NCBI GenBank assembly: GCA_002412865.1
Contig: DHVW01000017.1
Location: forward strand, 286 to 64,285
Direction: 5' to 3'
DNA: 64,000 nucleotides
Source of the DNA: Sulfurovum sp. UBA5198
GTDB taxonomy: Bacteria; Campylobacterota; Campylobacteria; Campylobacterales; Sulfurovaceae
This document shows positions 15,666 through 24,135 of the stretch, one piece after another (within the stretch, counting starts at the first letter, position 1; each line of letters begins with the position of its first letter). The position numbers and the translations under genes are program-made. Below the pieces are notes generated by a model, which was not told the origin of the DNA, did no database searches, and worked only from the letters and a program-made list of their open reading frames with translations.

Positions 15666-18395
15666 TTAATTTAAGAATTCTACGACAGTATTGTTTTCAG
15701 ATAAATAGATTATGGCTGCCGTGCTTGGTTTATTCATAATAGTAGTTATTGCTTTAGTATAAAATCCGACTTGCTCTCTATGTTTGTCTTTGTGTTTATT
15801 AGAACTTTTATAATCAACCACCAATAGTCTATCTTCATATTCTAGTAGTATATCTATATGTTTTAGCTCTCCATTAAAGCTAATAGGTAGTTCTCTGTGC
15901 AGGGTGGCACCTTTTAACAACTTATTAAACTCCTTATTGTCAAGTAGTCGTTCCACCCGATTTTTAATATCTAGTAATTTATCATAACCCAATAACCTGC
16001 CATATTTATATCCAACAAAGCTCATCATTCCATCAATATAATTCACATCAAACTCTTCTATCATCTCTAGTGCATAATGCAGTGCTGTACCAAATATTAC
16101 AGCATCATATGATATTGCTTGGCTTGTATCTTTGTGTGATATATTTTGAAGACCATAATTAGTGATTGTGACACTTCTACTTATCTTGGCTGATTGTGAT
16201 TCTTTACCTTGAGGTGGGCTTATCTTGCCTTTTGTCAAATCCTCTAGACATAATGGTTCAAATCTTGATTTGCTCTTTTTCTGAACCAATATTAGTCCTT
16301 CAATTGCTCTAGTACATGCTACATATAATACATTTAGACTATCTTTTTTTGATATTAAAATCTCTTTTTCTTTTGCAACCGAAAACTTATTGTCGAAATT
16401 TTCTCGCCCTTTTTGTACATAGTAAATATGATCAATATTTAGATTATCATCTGTTGCGAATATAAATGATTTTCCACCATTTTTCTCACCTTTGAATTTA
16501 TCAAGAACAATCGTATACTCAAACTCAAGTCCCTTAGCACCGTGTACTGTCATAATAACAGCTCCATGACTTGTGCCACTAGCCACTGCTATATCGCTCA
16601 CCTTGAACTCTTCTAAAAACAGCAATATATCACTATAATTAGAGGCATATTCGAGCAAAATAGGTACATTATCGTCATAACAATCAAAATCTCTAACTAT
16701 CCTATCTATAACCACAATTGGCTCATCAAATGGCGAAAACCAACTAATATCCACATCGCTAAATTCTTTTTTGCTCTGCAATAACAACGGATAAAAATCT
16801 ATCAAATTTCCATAAACCAAATATGAAATCATCGAGACTATTCTTGATATGTTCACCTGATATACAAGTGAGCTTTTTGTCTTTAATATACTATTTATTC
16901 CCTCAATATTACATCTATCGTGTAGCTCATACCCATCACTATTAGAAGCTACCAAAAATGCTATATCATCTATATCCACACCCAGTTCTAAAAGCTCTTT
17001 TAGCTGTTTTATCGCCTCGTCTAAAACTTCATCATTCGTAATTACTCGCACAAATCCTTCGTTAGATTGCTCACAGCTTTTGGCTATTGGAAAATTTTCT
17101 ATTACTTTTGCAAACCACTCGTTTACACTATTTACTACCAACTTACTACTGCGATAATTGGTATCCATCTGCTCTATATTAACACCATACTTTTGTGCTA
17201 CAAATGGAAATAGCTCCTCTACTCCACCTCTAAAACGATAAAGCGACTGCTTAGTGTCCCCTACATAAAATAGTGTTCTAAAATCACTCTGTCCCTCTCC
17301 AGCTACTATCTCATCAATAAGTGGCTTTAGAAGCAAAAATTGTAATATTGAGGTATCTTGAAACTCATCAAGTAGTATATGTTTATACCTTGCATCTAGC
17401 CTAAAGTACAAAAAATCTTTACCTGAGAGTTTATGCATAACTCTATAAGTAAAAAATGCAATATCATCAAAACTCAAATTTGATGAGCGAGTTGCCTCGT
17501 CTATTATTGTATTCTTGTAGTGGTCATAAAGCTCAAACATACCTCCTATAACTTGTGACTCTTTGATATTCATCCACAAAGATATGGCTTGTTTTAGTTC
17601 ACTATATTTTGTCTCAATTTTATCATCTACAAACTTTTCAAACCAGCTGTGACTGCTTAATAACTCATGCTTAAATAACTCCTTTACTGCAATCTCTTGT
17701 GTTGTTCTTGTTTGAAATTGCCCTATTGCTCTTGGAGTTGCTTTGTTAGCTTCGAGCTGATTAATTATCTCTAAGCGTAACTCTTCTATTTTAGCCTCTG
17801 TTTCACTTATGTTGTCTATTATCAAATTTTTATTAGGCAAAACAGAATCAGATTTATAAAATGTATTTAAAAACTCTATTATTTGTGATAATCTTTTATT
17901 TGAGACAGAACCAAAATTTACCAACTCTCCAAGCAAATTATACAGATCAAGCTCATCTAAAAACCCCTTGCTAACTCTATCTTTATCTGTATTTACAATA
18001 CTTACGAAATCAGGCTCAATACCAATCTCAAGTGCCATAGAGCGCAAAATAGAGATAAAAAAGCTATCTAGAGTGACTATAGAATTAGCACTTGATAAAA
18101 ATATATCAAGCACATCATTTTGTCTATCTATAATTTCATCAACGCTAAGATTGCTTTGCATAGCAACACTTATTCGTACAAATTCAAGTTTTTCCGTATG
18201 TAGCTCTCTTAGGTATTTGATTATCCTCCCTTTCATCTCACCAGCTGCTTTGTTTGTAAATGTAGCGGCTAATATGCTACTAGGATTTTCACCCAAAAAT
18301 AGCAATGAGATGTACCTAGTGGCTAGTGCAACAGTTTTACCACTCCCTGCACTAGCTTCAAAAGCTAAAAGTTTTTCAAAGTTCTCCTTGCTCAT
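15666..18395 (-). CDS. addA: AddA-like helicase-nuclease subunit
   Basis: The 909-residue protein is a UvrD/RecB-family DNA helicase with a C-terminal nuclease domain. The Walker A motif ASAGSGKT is at residues 14-21, the Walker B/motif II LDEFQDTS near 331, and motif III/IV region YVGDTKQSLYRFRGG follows. MTVHGAKGLEF lies near 615, and a PD-(D/E)XK-type nuclease core VVDYKSS lies near residue 870. With AddB it forms the AddAB enzyme that resects double-strand breaks to load RecA. It is shorter than Bacillus AddA (about 1,230 residues), as expected for this phylum. The start overlaps the addB stop by four bases, so the two are co-translated. The same addB-addA order behind the cco operon is known, from memory, in Campylobacter jejuni. 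Confidence 0.9.
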   Translation of the reverse strand: MSKENFEKLLAFEASAGSGKTVALATRYISLLFLGENPSSILAATFTNKAAGEMKGRIIKYLRELHTEKLEFVRISVAMQSNLSVDEIIDRQNDVLDIFLSSANSIVTLDSFFISILRSMALEIGIEPDFVSIVNTDKDRVSKGFLDELDLYNLLGELVNFGSVSNKRLSQIIEFLNTFYKSDSVLPNKNLIIDNISETEAKIEELRLEIINQLEANKATPRAIGQFQTRTTQEIAVKELFKHELLSSHSWFEKFVDDKIETKYSELKQAISLWMNIKESQVIGGMFELYDHYKNTIIDEATRSSNLSFDDIAFFTYRVMHKLSGKDFLYFRLDARYKHILLDEFQDTSILQFLLLKPLIDEIVAGEGQSDFRTLFYVGDTKQSLYRFRGGVEELFPFVAQKYGVNIEQMDTNYRSSKLVVNSVNEWFAKVIENFPIAKSCEQSNEGFVRVITNDEVLDEAIKQLKELLELGVDIDDIAFLVASNSDGYELHDRCNIEGINSILKTKSSLVYQVNISRIVSMISYLVYGNLIDFYPLLLQSKKEFSDVDISWFSPFDEPIVVIDRIVRDFDCYDDNVPILLEYASNYSDILLFLEEFKVSDIAVASGTSHGAVIMTVHGAKGLEFEYTIVLDKFKGEKNGGKSFIFATDDNLNIDHIYYVQKGRENFDNKFSVAKEKEILISKKDSLNVLYVACTRAIEGLILVQKKSKSRFEPLCLEDLTKGKISPPQGKESQSAKISRSVTITNYGLQNISHKDTSQAISYDAVIFGTALHYALEMIEEFDVNYIDGMMSFVGYKYGRLLGYDKLLDIKNRVERLLDNKEFNKLLKGATLHRELPISFNGELKHIDILLEYEDRLLVVDYKSSNKHKDKHREQVGFYTKAITTIMNKPSTAAIIYLSENNTVVEFLN

Positions 18396-20761
18396 AGATA
18401 CTCTCCTCTACCACATATCAGTACATATTCACAATATTTACATGTTTTCATATCTTCACACTTGATGGCCTCAAAATCTTTAGTTGCTTTTAGCCTCTCT
18501 ATATGTGCAATCAGATTCTCATTTTTCTCTTCTAGTAGCTTCACTTCTTCTATTACTCCACCTTTTATGCCCTCAAAATCAAAGAATGGCAAAAATCCAA
18601 AAGATAGATTTTGATATTTAGCTTTCAGAAGATAATAATAGACGCTCATCTGAAAATCTACTTCATTTTCTATATTTTTATCTTTGTTGTTTATTGTGCC
18701 ACTCTTATAATCAAGCACCATGGTCTGCGTTACATTTTGGTCAATCCTATCAATTTTACCTATAAAATTCAGCCCATTTATCTCGCCATTTATCTCCATT
18801 TCTCGCTCAATCACTCGCCACTCATTTCCAAAGTATGCTATCTGATTTTTAATAAAACTTTTTAGCTCTTTTTGCCACAATAATTTTTTATATTTTATCT
18901 CAGCATTATCGCTTATTAGCAAATTATCAATTGTTATATTTACATCCTTACTAAAGTTAGCTTCACTATCATAAAAACTCACTTTGCCAAAAATATCCTC
19001 AAAAGCCTTATGTAAAAGAGTTCCCTCATTTACTTCTATCTCATCTTTTGCTTTAATTTTTTGTATATACCTATAATAATATTTTCGTTTACAAGATAAA
19101 TATGTTTTTAGTTTAGAGCTTGACCATGTGATTTTTGTAGCATCAAACTTTGCTACCTTAGGGTCAATGTTCTCACTAATTATATTATTGGTATCATAAA
19201 GTAATCTCATATCCCCATTTTCTTGTGTATAGCTATTTAGTCCAAGCTCATAGAGAAATTTGGACGGTAACTTTTCATCACTCACGCAATATATTACAAC
19301 TGAACTTTTGGCTTGCTCTAGTACTCTTTTGTATAGTTGCTTTTGCAAATCCTCTCTATCGCTCTTGGTTGGCAAAGAAGCCAATGCTCTAACACTTGAA
19401 TTTAAAAACATATCCTTGCTAGGAAGAGCTGGTGTAATACCGTCATTAAAATCAACTACCACTACACCATCAAACACTGCACCCCTAGTTTCCAAAGCAC
19501 CCATTACGGTTACTTTGCCACCCCTAATATCATCATTACTAATCTCACTAATAGCATTTATCCACATAGTAAGCCACTCACTAAAGTATAGATTATAAGT
19601 ATCAAAAATACTCCTCATATGTATATATTTCTCATGAACTTTATGATTATGATACTTCTCGCACTCCTCATTATGAAGCGGACAATCAAGCAATTTTAAT
19701 TCACTTATGATAGTAAAAAATTCTACTATGGTTAGTTTATTATCTTTGATTTGCTCCTCTAAATTTCCTAATGAAATGCCAAATTTGGACAATCTTGTAT
19801 TATTTATACTATTATTGTCTCTCATTCGTTGCTCAATCGCACTTAAAACTTTATAGCTTCTACTCTTTGTATAGCTTGTGCCTATTGCGAAGTTTAGATT
19901 ATTTTGTTTATCATATAGCTCAACACTATCTTTAAATGTCTCGTTCGGTAATATTAATGCAATATTTTGAGGCTCTATGCCACTTATTACCATCTCTTCA
20001 ATCTGTTCAAAAGCTATTGCAATCTGCTCAAATCTTCCATTTGTTGATATTACTTTTGTATTTAACCTGATAATATTAGGCGTATAACTTATAAGTTTTT
20101 TATTGCTAAAATCTATAACGCACGATATATCATTCTCTAGTTCAATGCCATATTCACTAAATCTTGTCAGCATTTTTTTTGTAAATTTACTTGTTTGAAA
20201 ATGTATAATTGTCTTTGTGATTCGTGATACCTTATTGATTATCTCAAATTCATATCGACTCAGCAGCCCTTCTATGTGTATCTCAATCTCATCGAATGTC
20301 GAAACAAAACTGCTATTTATTTTATATGTTTGCGGGATAATTGATTTATCAGTAAGACCTTTTTGCTCCAGTATACCAATATATCGTTCTCTTAATATCT
20401 CTAGTATTTCCAAATGTTCATCAAACTGTGCATATGTATCTGCACAATTTAGTTCGCTAATATCTACTTTTTCCCGTGCAAGTTCTTCGAAAAACTTGAA
20501 CAGTGCATCACTTCTAGTAAAAAATCTAACTAGCTCAAGATTTAATTTCAGCTTTTCAAACGTATCAAATGACGCAGCTTGACGCAGCAATAAAATACGC
20601 TCCATACTATCAACTTGATACTTATCATTCACGACTATACATCTATCCTCAAACTCGCTAGTAAGCATTAGTGTCGCAGTTATTCCGTCACTTGTTCTAA
20701 ACTCTTCTTGGAGACCTCGTAATCTTCTAGCAGTTGGATGGATTATTAGTTTTTTTATCAT
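18392..20761 (-). CDS. addB: AddB-like nuclease subunit with Fe-S cysteines
   Basis: The 789-residue protein is the AddB partner of AddA. The N-terminal two thirds resembles an inactivated helicase fold; I see no Walker A motif. The C-terminal 230 residues form a RecB-type nuclease: a first cysteine in LSCKRKYYYRY, GTLLHKAFEDIF, the core VLDYKSG, and a final CKYCEYVLIC (CxxCx5C). The first Cys plus CxxCx5C is the known Fe-S cluster pattern of AddB nucleases. It is required for recombinational repair of double-strand breaks. Eighty-nine bases separate it from the FixH-like gene, so it may have its own promoter or read through from the cco operon. The N-terminal part is poorly conserved, so boundaries are approximate. 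Confidence 0.87.
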   Translation of the reverse strand: MIKKLIIHPTARRLRGLQEEFRTSDGITATLMLTSEFEDRCIVVNDKYQVDSMERILLLRQAASFDTFEKLKLNLELVRFFTRSDALFKFFEELAREKVDISELNCADTYAQFDEHLEILEILRERYIGILEQKGLTDKSIIPQTYKINSSFVSTFDEIEIHIEGLLSRYEFEIINKVSRITKTIIHFQTSKFTKKMLTRFSEYGIELENDISCVIDFSNKKLISYTPNIIRLNTKVISTNGRFEQIAIAFEQIEEMVISGIEPQNIALILPNETFKDSVELYDKQNNLNFAIGTSYTKSRSYKVLSAIEQRMRDNNSINNTRLSKFGISLGNLEEQIKDNKLTIVEFFTIISELKLLDCPLHNEECEKYHNHKVHEKYIHMRSIFDTYNLYFSEWLTMWINAISEISNDDIRGGKVTVMGALETRGAVFDGVVVVDFNDGITPALPSKDMFLNSSVRALASLPTKSDREDLQKQLYKRVLEQAKSSVVIYCVSDEKLPSKFLYELGLNSYTQENGDMRLLYDTNNIISENIDPKVAKFDATKITWSSSKLKTYLSCKRKYYYRYIQKIKAKDEIEVNEGTLLHKAFEDIFGKVSFYDSEANFSKDVNITIDNLLISDNAEIKYKKLLWQKELKSFIKNQIAYFGNEWRVIEREMEINGEINGLNFIGKIDRIDQNVTQTMVLDYKSGTINNKDKNIENEVDFQMSVYYYLLKAKYQNLSFGFLPFFDFEGIKGGVIEEVKLLEEKNENLIAHIERLKATKDFEAIKCEDMKTCKYCEYVLICGRGEYL

Positions 20762-20850
20762 ATCAAAGTATATCGAATAGTATATTATGAATGAGATTTT
20801 AGATACAAAATGATATATTTATAGTGCCAGATGATGGCGATGGAGTTTGA

Positions 20851-21396
20851 TTATTTAAAGTAAGCTGGCGTTTCTAAAAATCCAACCGAACCATCAGGGG
20901 TAGCAACTCTGAGTACAAGAGTATATCTGCCTTTGTTAGCTATTTTTATACTTGGTGTTTGCCATTTATTCAATGTGTTCTTAGCTATTTTAACTACTTT
21001 TTGATCTTCTATATCCGTATGAGGTCTGGTTAACAAAAATGTAACATTCAAATCTTCGACAATTGCTCCATTCTTACCTTTTATTTCATAAACAAAAGTA
21101 TTATTTGCACTTAGCTCGATTGGGTCATTGTGGTATTTTCTACTATTGTTATTGTCTTCAATATGGATTGTTTTTGCATTAAGCAATTCAATCTTATATT
21201 TAGTATCAAATGTTTGTTGCTGTGCAACTATCTCATTCATATTTTTATCAGCATCTTGATAACTCATCATATATGCATTCTCTTTTTCAACTGGCATTGA
21301 AGAAGCTGATTTAATAGTCCAAAAACCTAGCGTTAAACCTATAAGTAAAAATCCCACAATCATATGTGGCCAATATGTCTTTTGTTTATTTTCCAA
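20851..21396 (-). CDS. FixH-like cbb3 oxidase assembly protein
   Basis: The predicted protein (181 residues) has one N-terminal membrane span (YWPHMIVGFLLIGLTLGFW...) followed by a roughly 150-residue domain ending in a beta-rich GRYTLVLRVATPDGSVGF segment, as in FixH/CcoH. FixH helps copper delivery and stability during cbb3 oxidase assembly. A longer frame opens at 21465, but that would overlap the upstream gene by 80 bases. TTG 21396, with AAAGG about nine bases upstream, starts at MENKQKTYWP and overlaps by only 11, which is typical of this operon. It is the last gene of the cco cluster. The family call rests on topology, position and the C-terminal pattern, so it is probable rather than certain. 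Confidence 0.7.
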   Translation of the reverse strand: MENKQKTYWPHMIVGFLLIGLTLGFWTIKSASSMPVEKENAYMMSYQDADKNMNEIVAQQQTFDTKYKIELLNAKTIHIEDNNNSRKYHNDPIELSANNTFVYEIKGKNGAIVEDLNVTFLLTRPHTDIEDQKVVKIAKNTLNKWQTPSIKIANKGRYTLVLRVATPDGSVGFLETPAYFK

Positions 21397-21994
21397 CTCT
21401 AAGCCTTTTGAATATTTTATAAAATAGTATCCGACCACCAAAAATCCATAACACAACCAATGCACCTGACCAAATCAAAACTCTTAGAGCATTCACTATA
21501 TAGTGAGTTTCATTTGGCATAGTTGTGGTCATTTTTACATTTTTACTTTTTGCTATTTGGTCTGCTAATTCTGAAACTGATTGTAGTATAGCAATATTAT
21601 ACTTATCTTCATCACTATTGCCATCACCTGTATCACGAACTACCCCTATTGATTGCTCTTTTACCTCGCTAGCATCATACAAAGAGGCTATATTATTGTT
21701 TGATGCTATTACTCCTACTCTTTTAGTAGCGGGAGCAAATACGAAGATGACATACGGTTTGGTGATGTTTGTGTCATATCTTTTAGTATACTCAACCATA
21801 TTGGCTGGTAATTTATCATTTGTCGCTATCACGAATATTTTGATACCTGTTTTGTTTGCTAGTTCATCACTGATTTTATTAATCTCTTTTCTTACTTCTG
21901 GCTTTAGCAACTCATCAATGATGAGTGCATCTGCCAAAATAGAGCTAGTGAAAAACAGAGCCAACAAGGCTACCCTTGTGAATGCTCTAATCAT
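21386..21994 (-). CDS. TPM-domain membrane protein
   Basis: The 202-residue protein has an N-terminal signal peptide (RVALLALFFTSSILADA), a TPM-type domain of about 115 residues, and a C-terminal membrane span (LIWSGALVVLWIFGGRILFY) ending in basic residues. The domain includes TGIKIFVIATNDKLP and PYVIFVFAPATKRVGV. TPM domains sit outside the cytoplasmic membrane and have been linked to phosphatase activity and to photosystem or respiratory-complex maintenance in other organisms. Its place inside the cbb3 operon between the 33-residue protein and the FixH-like protein suggests a role in oxidase assembly or quality control; that is inference. C. jejuni carries small unnamed genes at the same place, as I recall. 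The start ATG lies three bases after the preceding stop. Confidence 0.75.
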   Translation of the reverse strand: MIRAFTRVALLALFFTSSILADALIIDELLKPEVRKEINKISDELANKTGIKIFVIATNDKLPANMVEYTKRYDTNITKPYVIFVFAPATKRVGVIASNNNIASLYDASEVKEQSIGVVRDTGDGNSDEDKYNIAILQSVSELADQIAKSKNVKMTTTMPNETHYIVNALRVLIWSGALVVLWIFGGRILFYKIFKRLRVGK

Positions 21995-21997
21995 ACA

Positions 21998-22099
21998 TTA
22001 ACCAATAAAAAGATGGTTAGGAGTAACTACTGCGTATAAAGTATACAGTGCTGATACCAACATCACTAAAGCCAAAACTTTATCCATATATTTTATCAT
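21998..22099 (-). CDS. 33-residue single-span membrane microprotein in the cco operon
   Basis: This short frame encodes 33 residues: a basic start (MIKYMDK), one membrane span (VLALVMLVSALYTLYAVV) and a short polar tail ending HLFIG. Its ATG overlaps the stop of the DUF4006 gene as ATGA, and its TAA lies three bases before the next ATG, exactly filling the gap in a packed operon. That spacing is strong evidence that it is real. I do not recognise the family. By size and topology it could be a small accessory subunit of the cbb3 oxidase, comparable in scale with CcoQ or CcoM-type peptides. Function is not established. Confidence 0.7.
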   Translation of the reverse strand: MIKYMDKVLALVMLVSALYTLYAVVTPNHLFIG

Positions 22100-22344
22100 T
22101 TTGCTACCTCCGTGCTATTTGCATCTTTAAATGCAAAATTTGCATTATCTACACTATTCATCTTGACATTATCAAGACTACCAGTGATTACTGATGCGTC
22201 ATATGGGTTTGTTGCACTTTTTTGTTGTACACCAATACCCCATACAGTTAAACCTGCTAGGATAGTGAGTAACAAAACAGTTGCTATTAGCATACCTGTT
22301 ACACCATGAAGGCTAAATACGCCTCTTTTTGTATTATCTGCCAT
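22096..22344 (-). CDS. DUF4006-family small membrane protein
   Basis: The 82-residue protein has one membrane span (about residues 17-38, GMLIATVLLLTILAGLTVWGIG) after a short basic segment (DNTKRGVFSLHGVTG) and a polar C-terminal tail rich in Asn, Asp and Ser. I recognise it as the small DUF4006 protein that follows ccoP in Campylobacterota cbb3 operons. It starts two bases after the ccoP stop. A role in cbb3 assembly or as an accessory subunit is likely from position but not shown. The stop overlaps the start of the 33-residue microprotein. Confidence 0.8.
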   Translation of the reverse strand: MADNTKRGVFSLHGVTGMLIATVLLLTILAGLTVWGIGVQQKSATNPYDASVITGSLDNVKMNSVDNANFAFKDANSTEVAK

Positions 22345-22346
22345 TC

Positions 22347-23234
22347 TTAACTCCTTAATGACTGAATATATGTTGCCAATGCTTTTTGTTGCACTGGAGT
22401 TAATCTATTTTTGAATGATGGCATAGCACCTATAGAGCCTTTTTTACCATTTTCAAGAACATGTGTTATGATAGTATCATCAAATTCAGCGATATTTGGT
22501 GCAGTACCGCCATTTCCTTTACCATCAGCTCCATGACAAGCAGTACAAGCAGCAAACGATGCTGGTACAGTACCTTTCATGCCGCCTGCTACGAAAGTAG
22601 CAATTGCTTCAGCGTCAGCACCAGTTGCCATCATTGGAGGCATAGCACCCATTGGAAACTTGAGCTGATTTGAACCATTTGCAATTACAGCAAGTACTTG
22701 ATCTTTACTAAATCTTTTTGTAAGATCATGAGCTTTGCCAGAAAGACCATCCGCTGTTACACCATGACATGGAGCACATTGTACTAGAAATACGCTCTCT
22801 CCAATTGCTTTTAGTGTAGCAGCATCTGCATTTTTATGCATAGCTTCAAACTTTGTGTTATATGCTTTTGTCTCTTGATTCCACTCACCAATTTGGCTAT
22901 AACCATTAACTGGAAAGCCTAGTGTGAAGTACCAAAGAGCCCAGATGAGAGTACCCAAAAATGAGTATGCCCATCCGCCTGGAAGATCATTTGAATATTC
23001 ACCAATATCATCCCATCTCTCGCCTACAAGGCTACCTGTAGCTTTATCACTCTTCATTTGACCGATATATTTCGTAGTTACACCAACTGTTATAAACGCG
23101 ATTGCAATCGCACCAATTGTCGTAATCAAATTGATAGGATCACTTAAATCAATTTTCATCTGCATTACAACAACAATTGTTGCCAATATCAATACAGCCG
23201 CGAAAATGAATCCTTTAATCATTAAACCATTCAT
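22347..23234 (-). CDS. ccoP: cbb3-type cytochrome c oxidase subunit III (dihaem cytochrome c)
   Basis: The 295-residue protein is CcoP. Two N-terminal membrane spans (residues 5-25 and about 35-52) are followed by a further hydrophobic stretch (WAYSFLGTLIWALWYFTLGF). Two cytochrome c domains follow, with haem motifs CAPCH near residue 153 and CTACH near 230, each with downstream Met candidates (AMPPMM, AMPSF). CcoP passes electrons from soluble cytochrome c or the bc1 complex to CcoO. The final helix AYIQSLRS is a typical cytochrome c end. It lies between ccoQ and the DUF4006 gene with gaps of four and two bases. Confidence 0.96.
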   Translation of the reverse strand: MNGLMIKGFIFAAVLILATIVVVMQMKIDLSDPINLITTIGAIAIAFITVGVTTKYIGQMKSDKATGSLVGERWDDIGEYSNDLPGGWAYSFLGTLIWALWYFTLGFPVNGYSQIGEWNQETKAYNTKFEAMHKNADAATLKAIGESVFLVQCAPCHGVTADGLSGKAHDLTKRFSKDQVLAVIANGSNQLKFPMGAMPPMMATGADAEAIATFVAGGMKGTVPASFAACTACHGADGKGNGGTAPNIAEFDDTIITHVLENGKKGSIGAMPSFKNRLTPVQQKALATYIQSLRS

Positions 23235-23238
23235 TATT

Positions 23239-23451
23239 CTACTCCTCGTTTTTAGGTTTATGGCTTGGGTTTTCTTCGATTGGCTTGCTAGTTATCTCAT
23301 CATCGAGTGCTAGCTTACCATACTTTTCATAATCCCTTGTGCCTTTTTTTTCACTTCTATATAGATGAACAATATATCCATATAGCATAACAACTGCAAA
23401 GATGGTTAAGGCGAACCATGCATACGCTTGAATTGCTCTTATATCCATCAC
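23239..23451 (-). CDS. ccoQ: cbb3 oxidase small subunit CcoQ
   Basis: The 70-residue protein has one membrane span (YAWFALTIFAVVMLYGYIVHLY) followed by a charged cytoplasmic tail (RSEKKGTRDYEKYG...). This is the size and topology of CcoQ, which stabilises the cbb3 core complex. It is encoded seven bases after ccoO and four before ccoP, the standard ccoNOQP order. Confidence 0.9.
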   Translation of the reverse strand: MMDIRAIQAYAWFALTIFAVVMLYGYIVHLYRSEKKGTRDYEKYGKLALDDEITSKPIEENPSHKPKNEE

Positions 23452-23458
23452 TTGCTCC

Positions 23459-24124
23459 TTATTTTAGTCTATTCATATATGCTATGATAGCTACAACTTC
23501 AGGTATCTCACCTTTTGCTACTAACGCTTCAACATCTTTGTTTTTCATATCAGCTGCTATTACTTTTGCTTCTGCTAGAGCTGCTGCTCTACCTTCATCT
23601 AGAGTACCTAATTTCGTACCGTTTGGTGCGTCATATGGAGTAGCGAATACTTTTTTAACTGTCAATGCTTCTGCGTACGCCGTATCAATATCAGCTATGT
23701 TAGTAAACTGATGCTTGTATGCTGGCATAATAGACTGTGGCACAACTGATTTTGGATCCCACATATGATTAGCATGCCAATCAGATGTACGATAATTACC
23801 TACACGGTGCAAATCTGGTCCAGTTCTTTTTGAACCCCACAAAAATGGTCTATCATAAGCATACTCACCCGAGAGTGAATATTGACCATATCTATCTGTT
23901 TCAGATTTAAATGGTCTGATAAGCTGTGAATGACAAGCAATACAGTTATCTTTTTTATAAACTTCTTTACCTGCAAGTTCAAGAACAGTATAAGGTTTTA
24001 GACCTACTACTGGACGAGACGCTTCGGCGAAATTAGGCAAGATCTCAATAAGACCTGCGAACGCAATAACAACAAACACTCCAACTGCAAAGAAGAATGG
24101 ATTCTTTTCTAACCAATGAAACAT
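23459..24124 (-). CDS. ccoO: cbb3-type cytochrome c oxidase subunit II (monohaem)
   Basis: The 221-residue protein is CcoO, a membrane-anchored monohaem cytochrome c. It has an N-terminal anchor (FFFAVGVFVVIAFAGLIEILP), the haem c motif CIACHSQLIRPF near residue 60, GPDLHRVG, and the axial Met in SIMPAYKH. These follow the FixO family closely. It takes electrons from CcoP and delivers them to the haem b centre of CcoN. It is 11 bases downstream of ccoN. Length is normal for this phylum. Confidence 0.97.
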   Translation of the reverse strand: MFHWLEKNPFFFAVGVFVVIAFAGLIEILPNFAEASRPVVGLKPYTVLELAGKEVYKKDNCIACHSQLIRPFKSETDRYGQYSLSGEYAYDRPFLWGSKRTGPDLHRVGNYRTSDWHANHMWDPKSVVPQSIMPAYKHQFTNIADIDTAYAEALTVKKVFATPYDAPNGTKLGTLDEGRAAALAEAKVIAADMKNKDVEALVAKGEIPEVVAIIAYMNRLK

Positions 24125-24135
24125 AACCTACCTCC

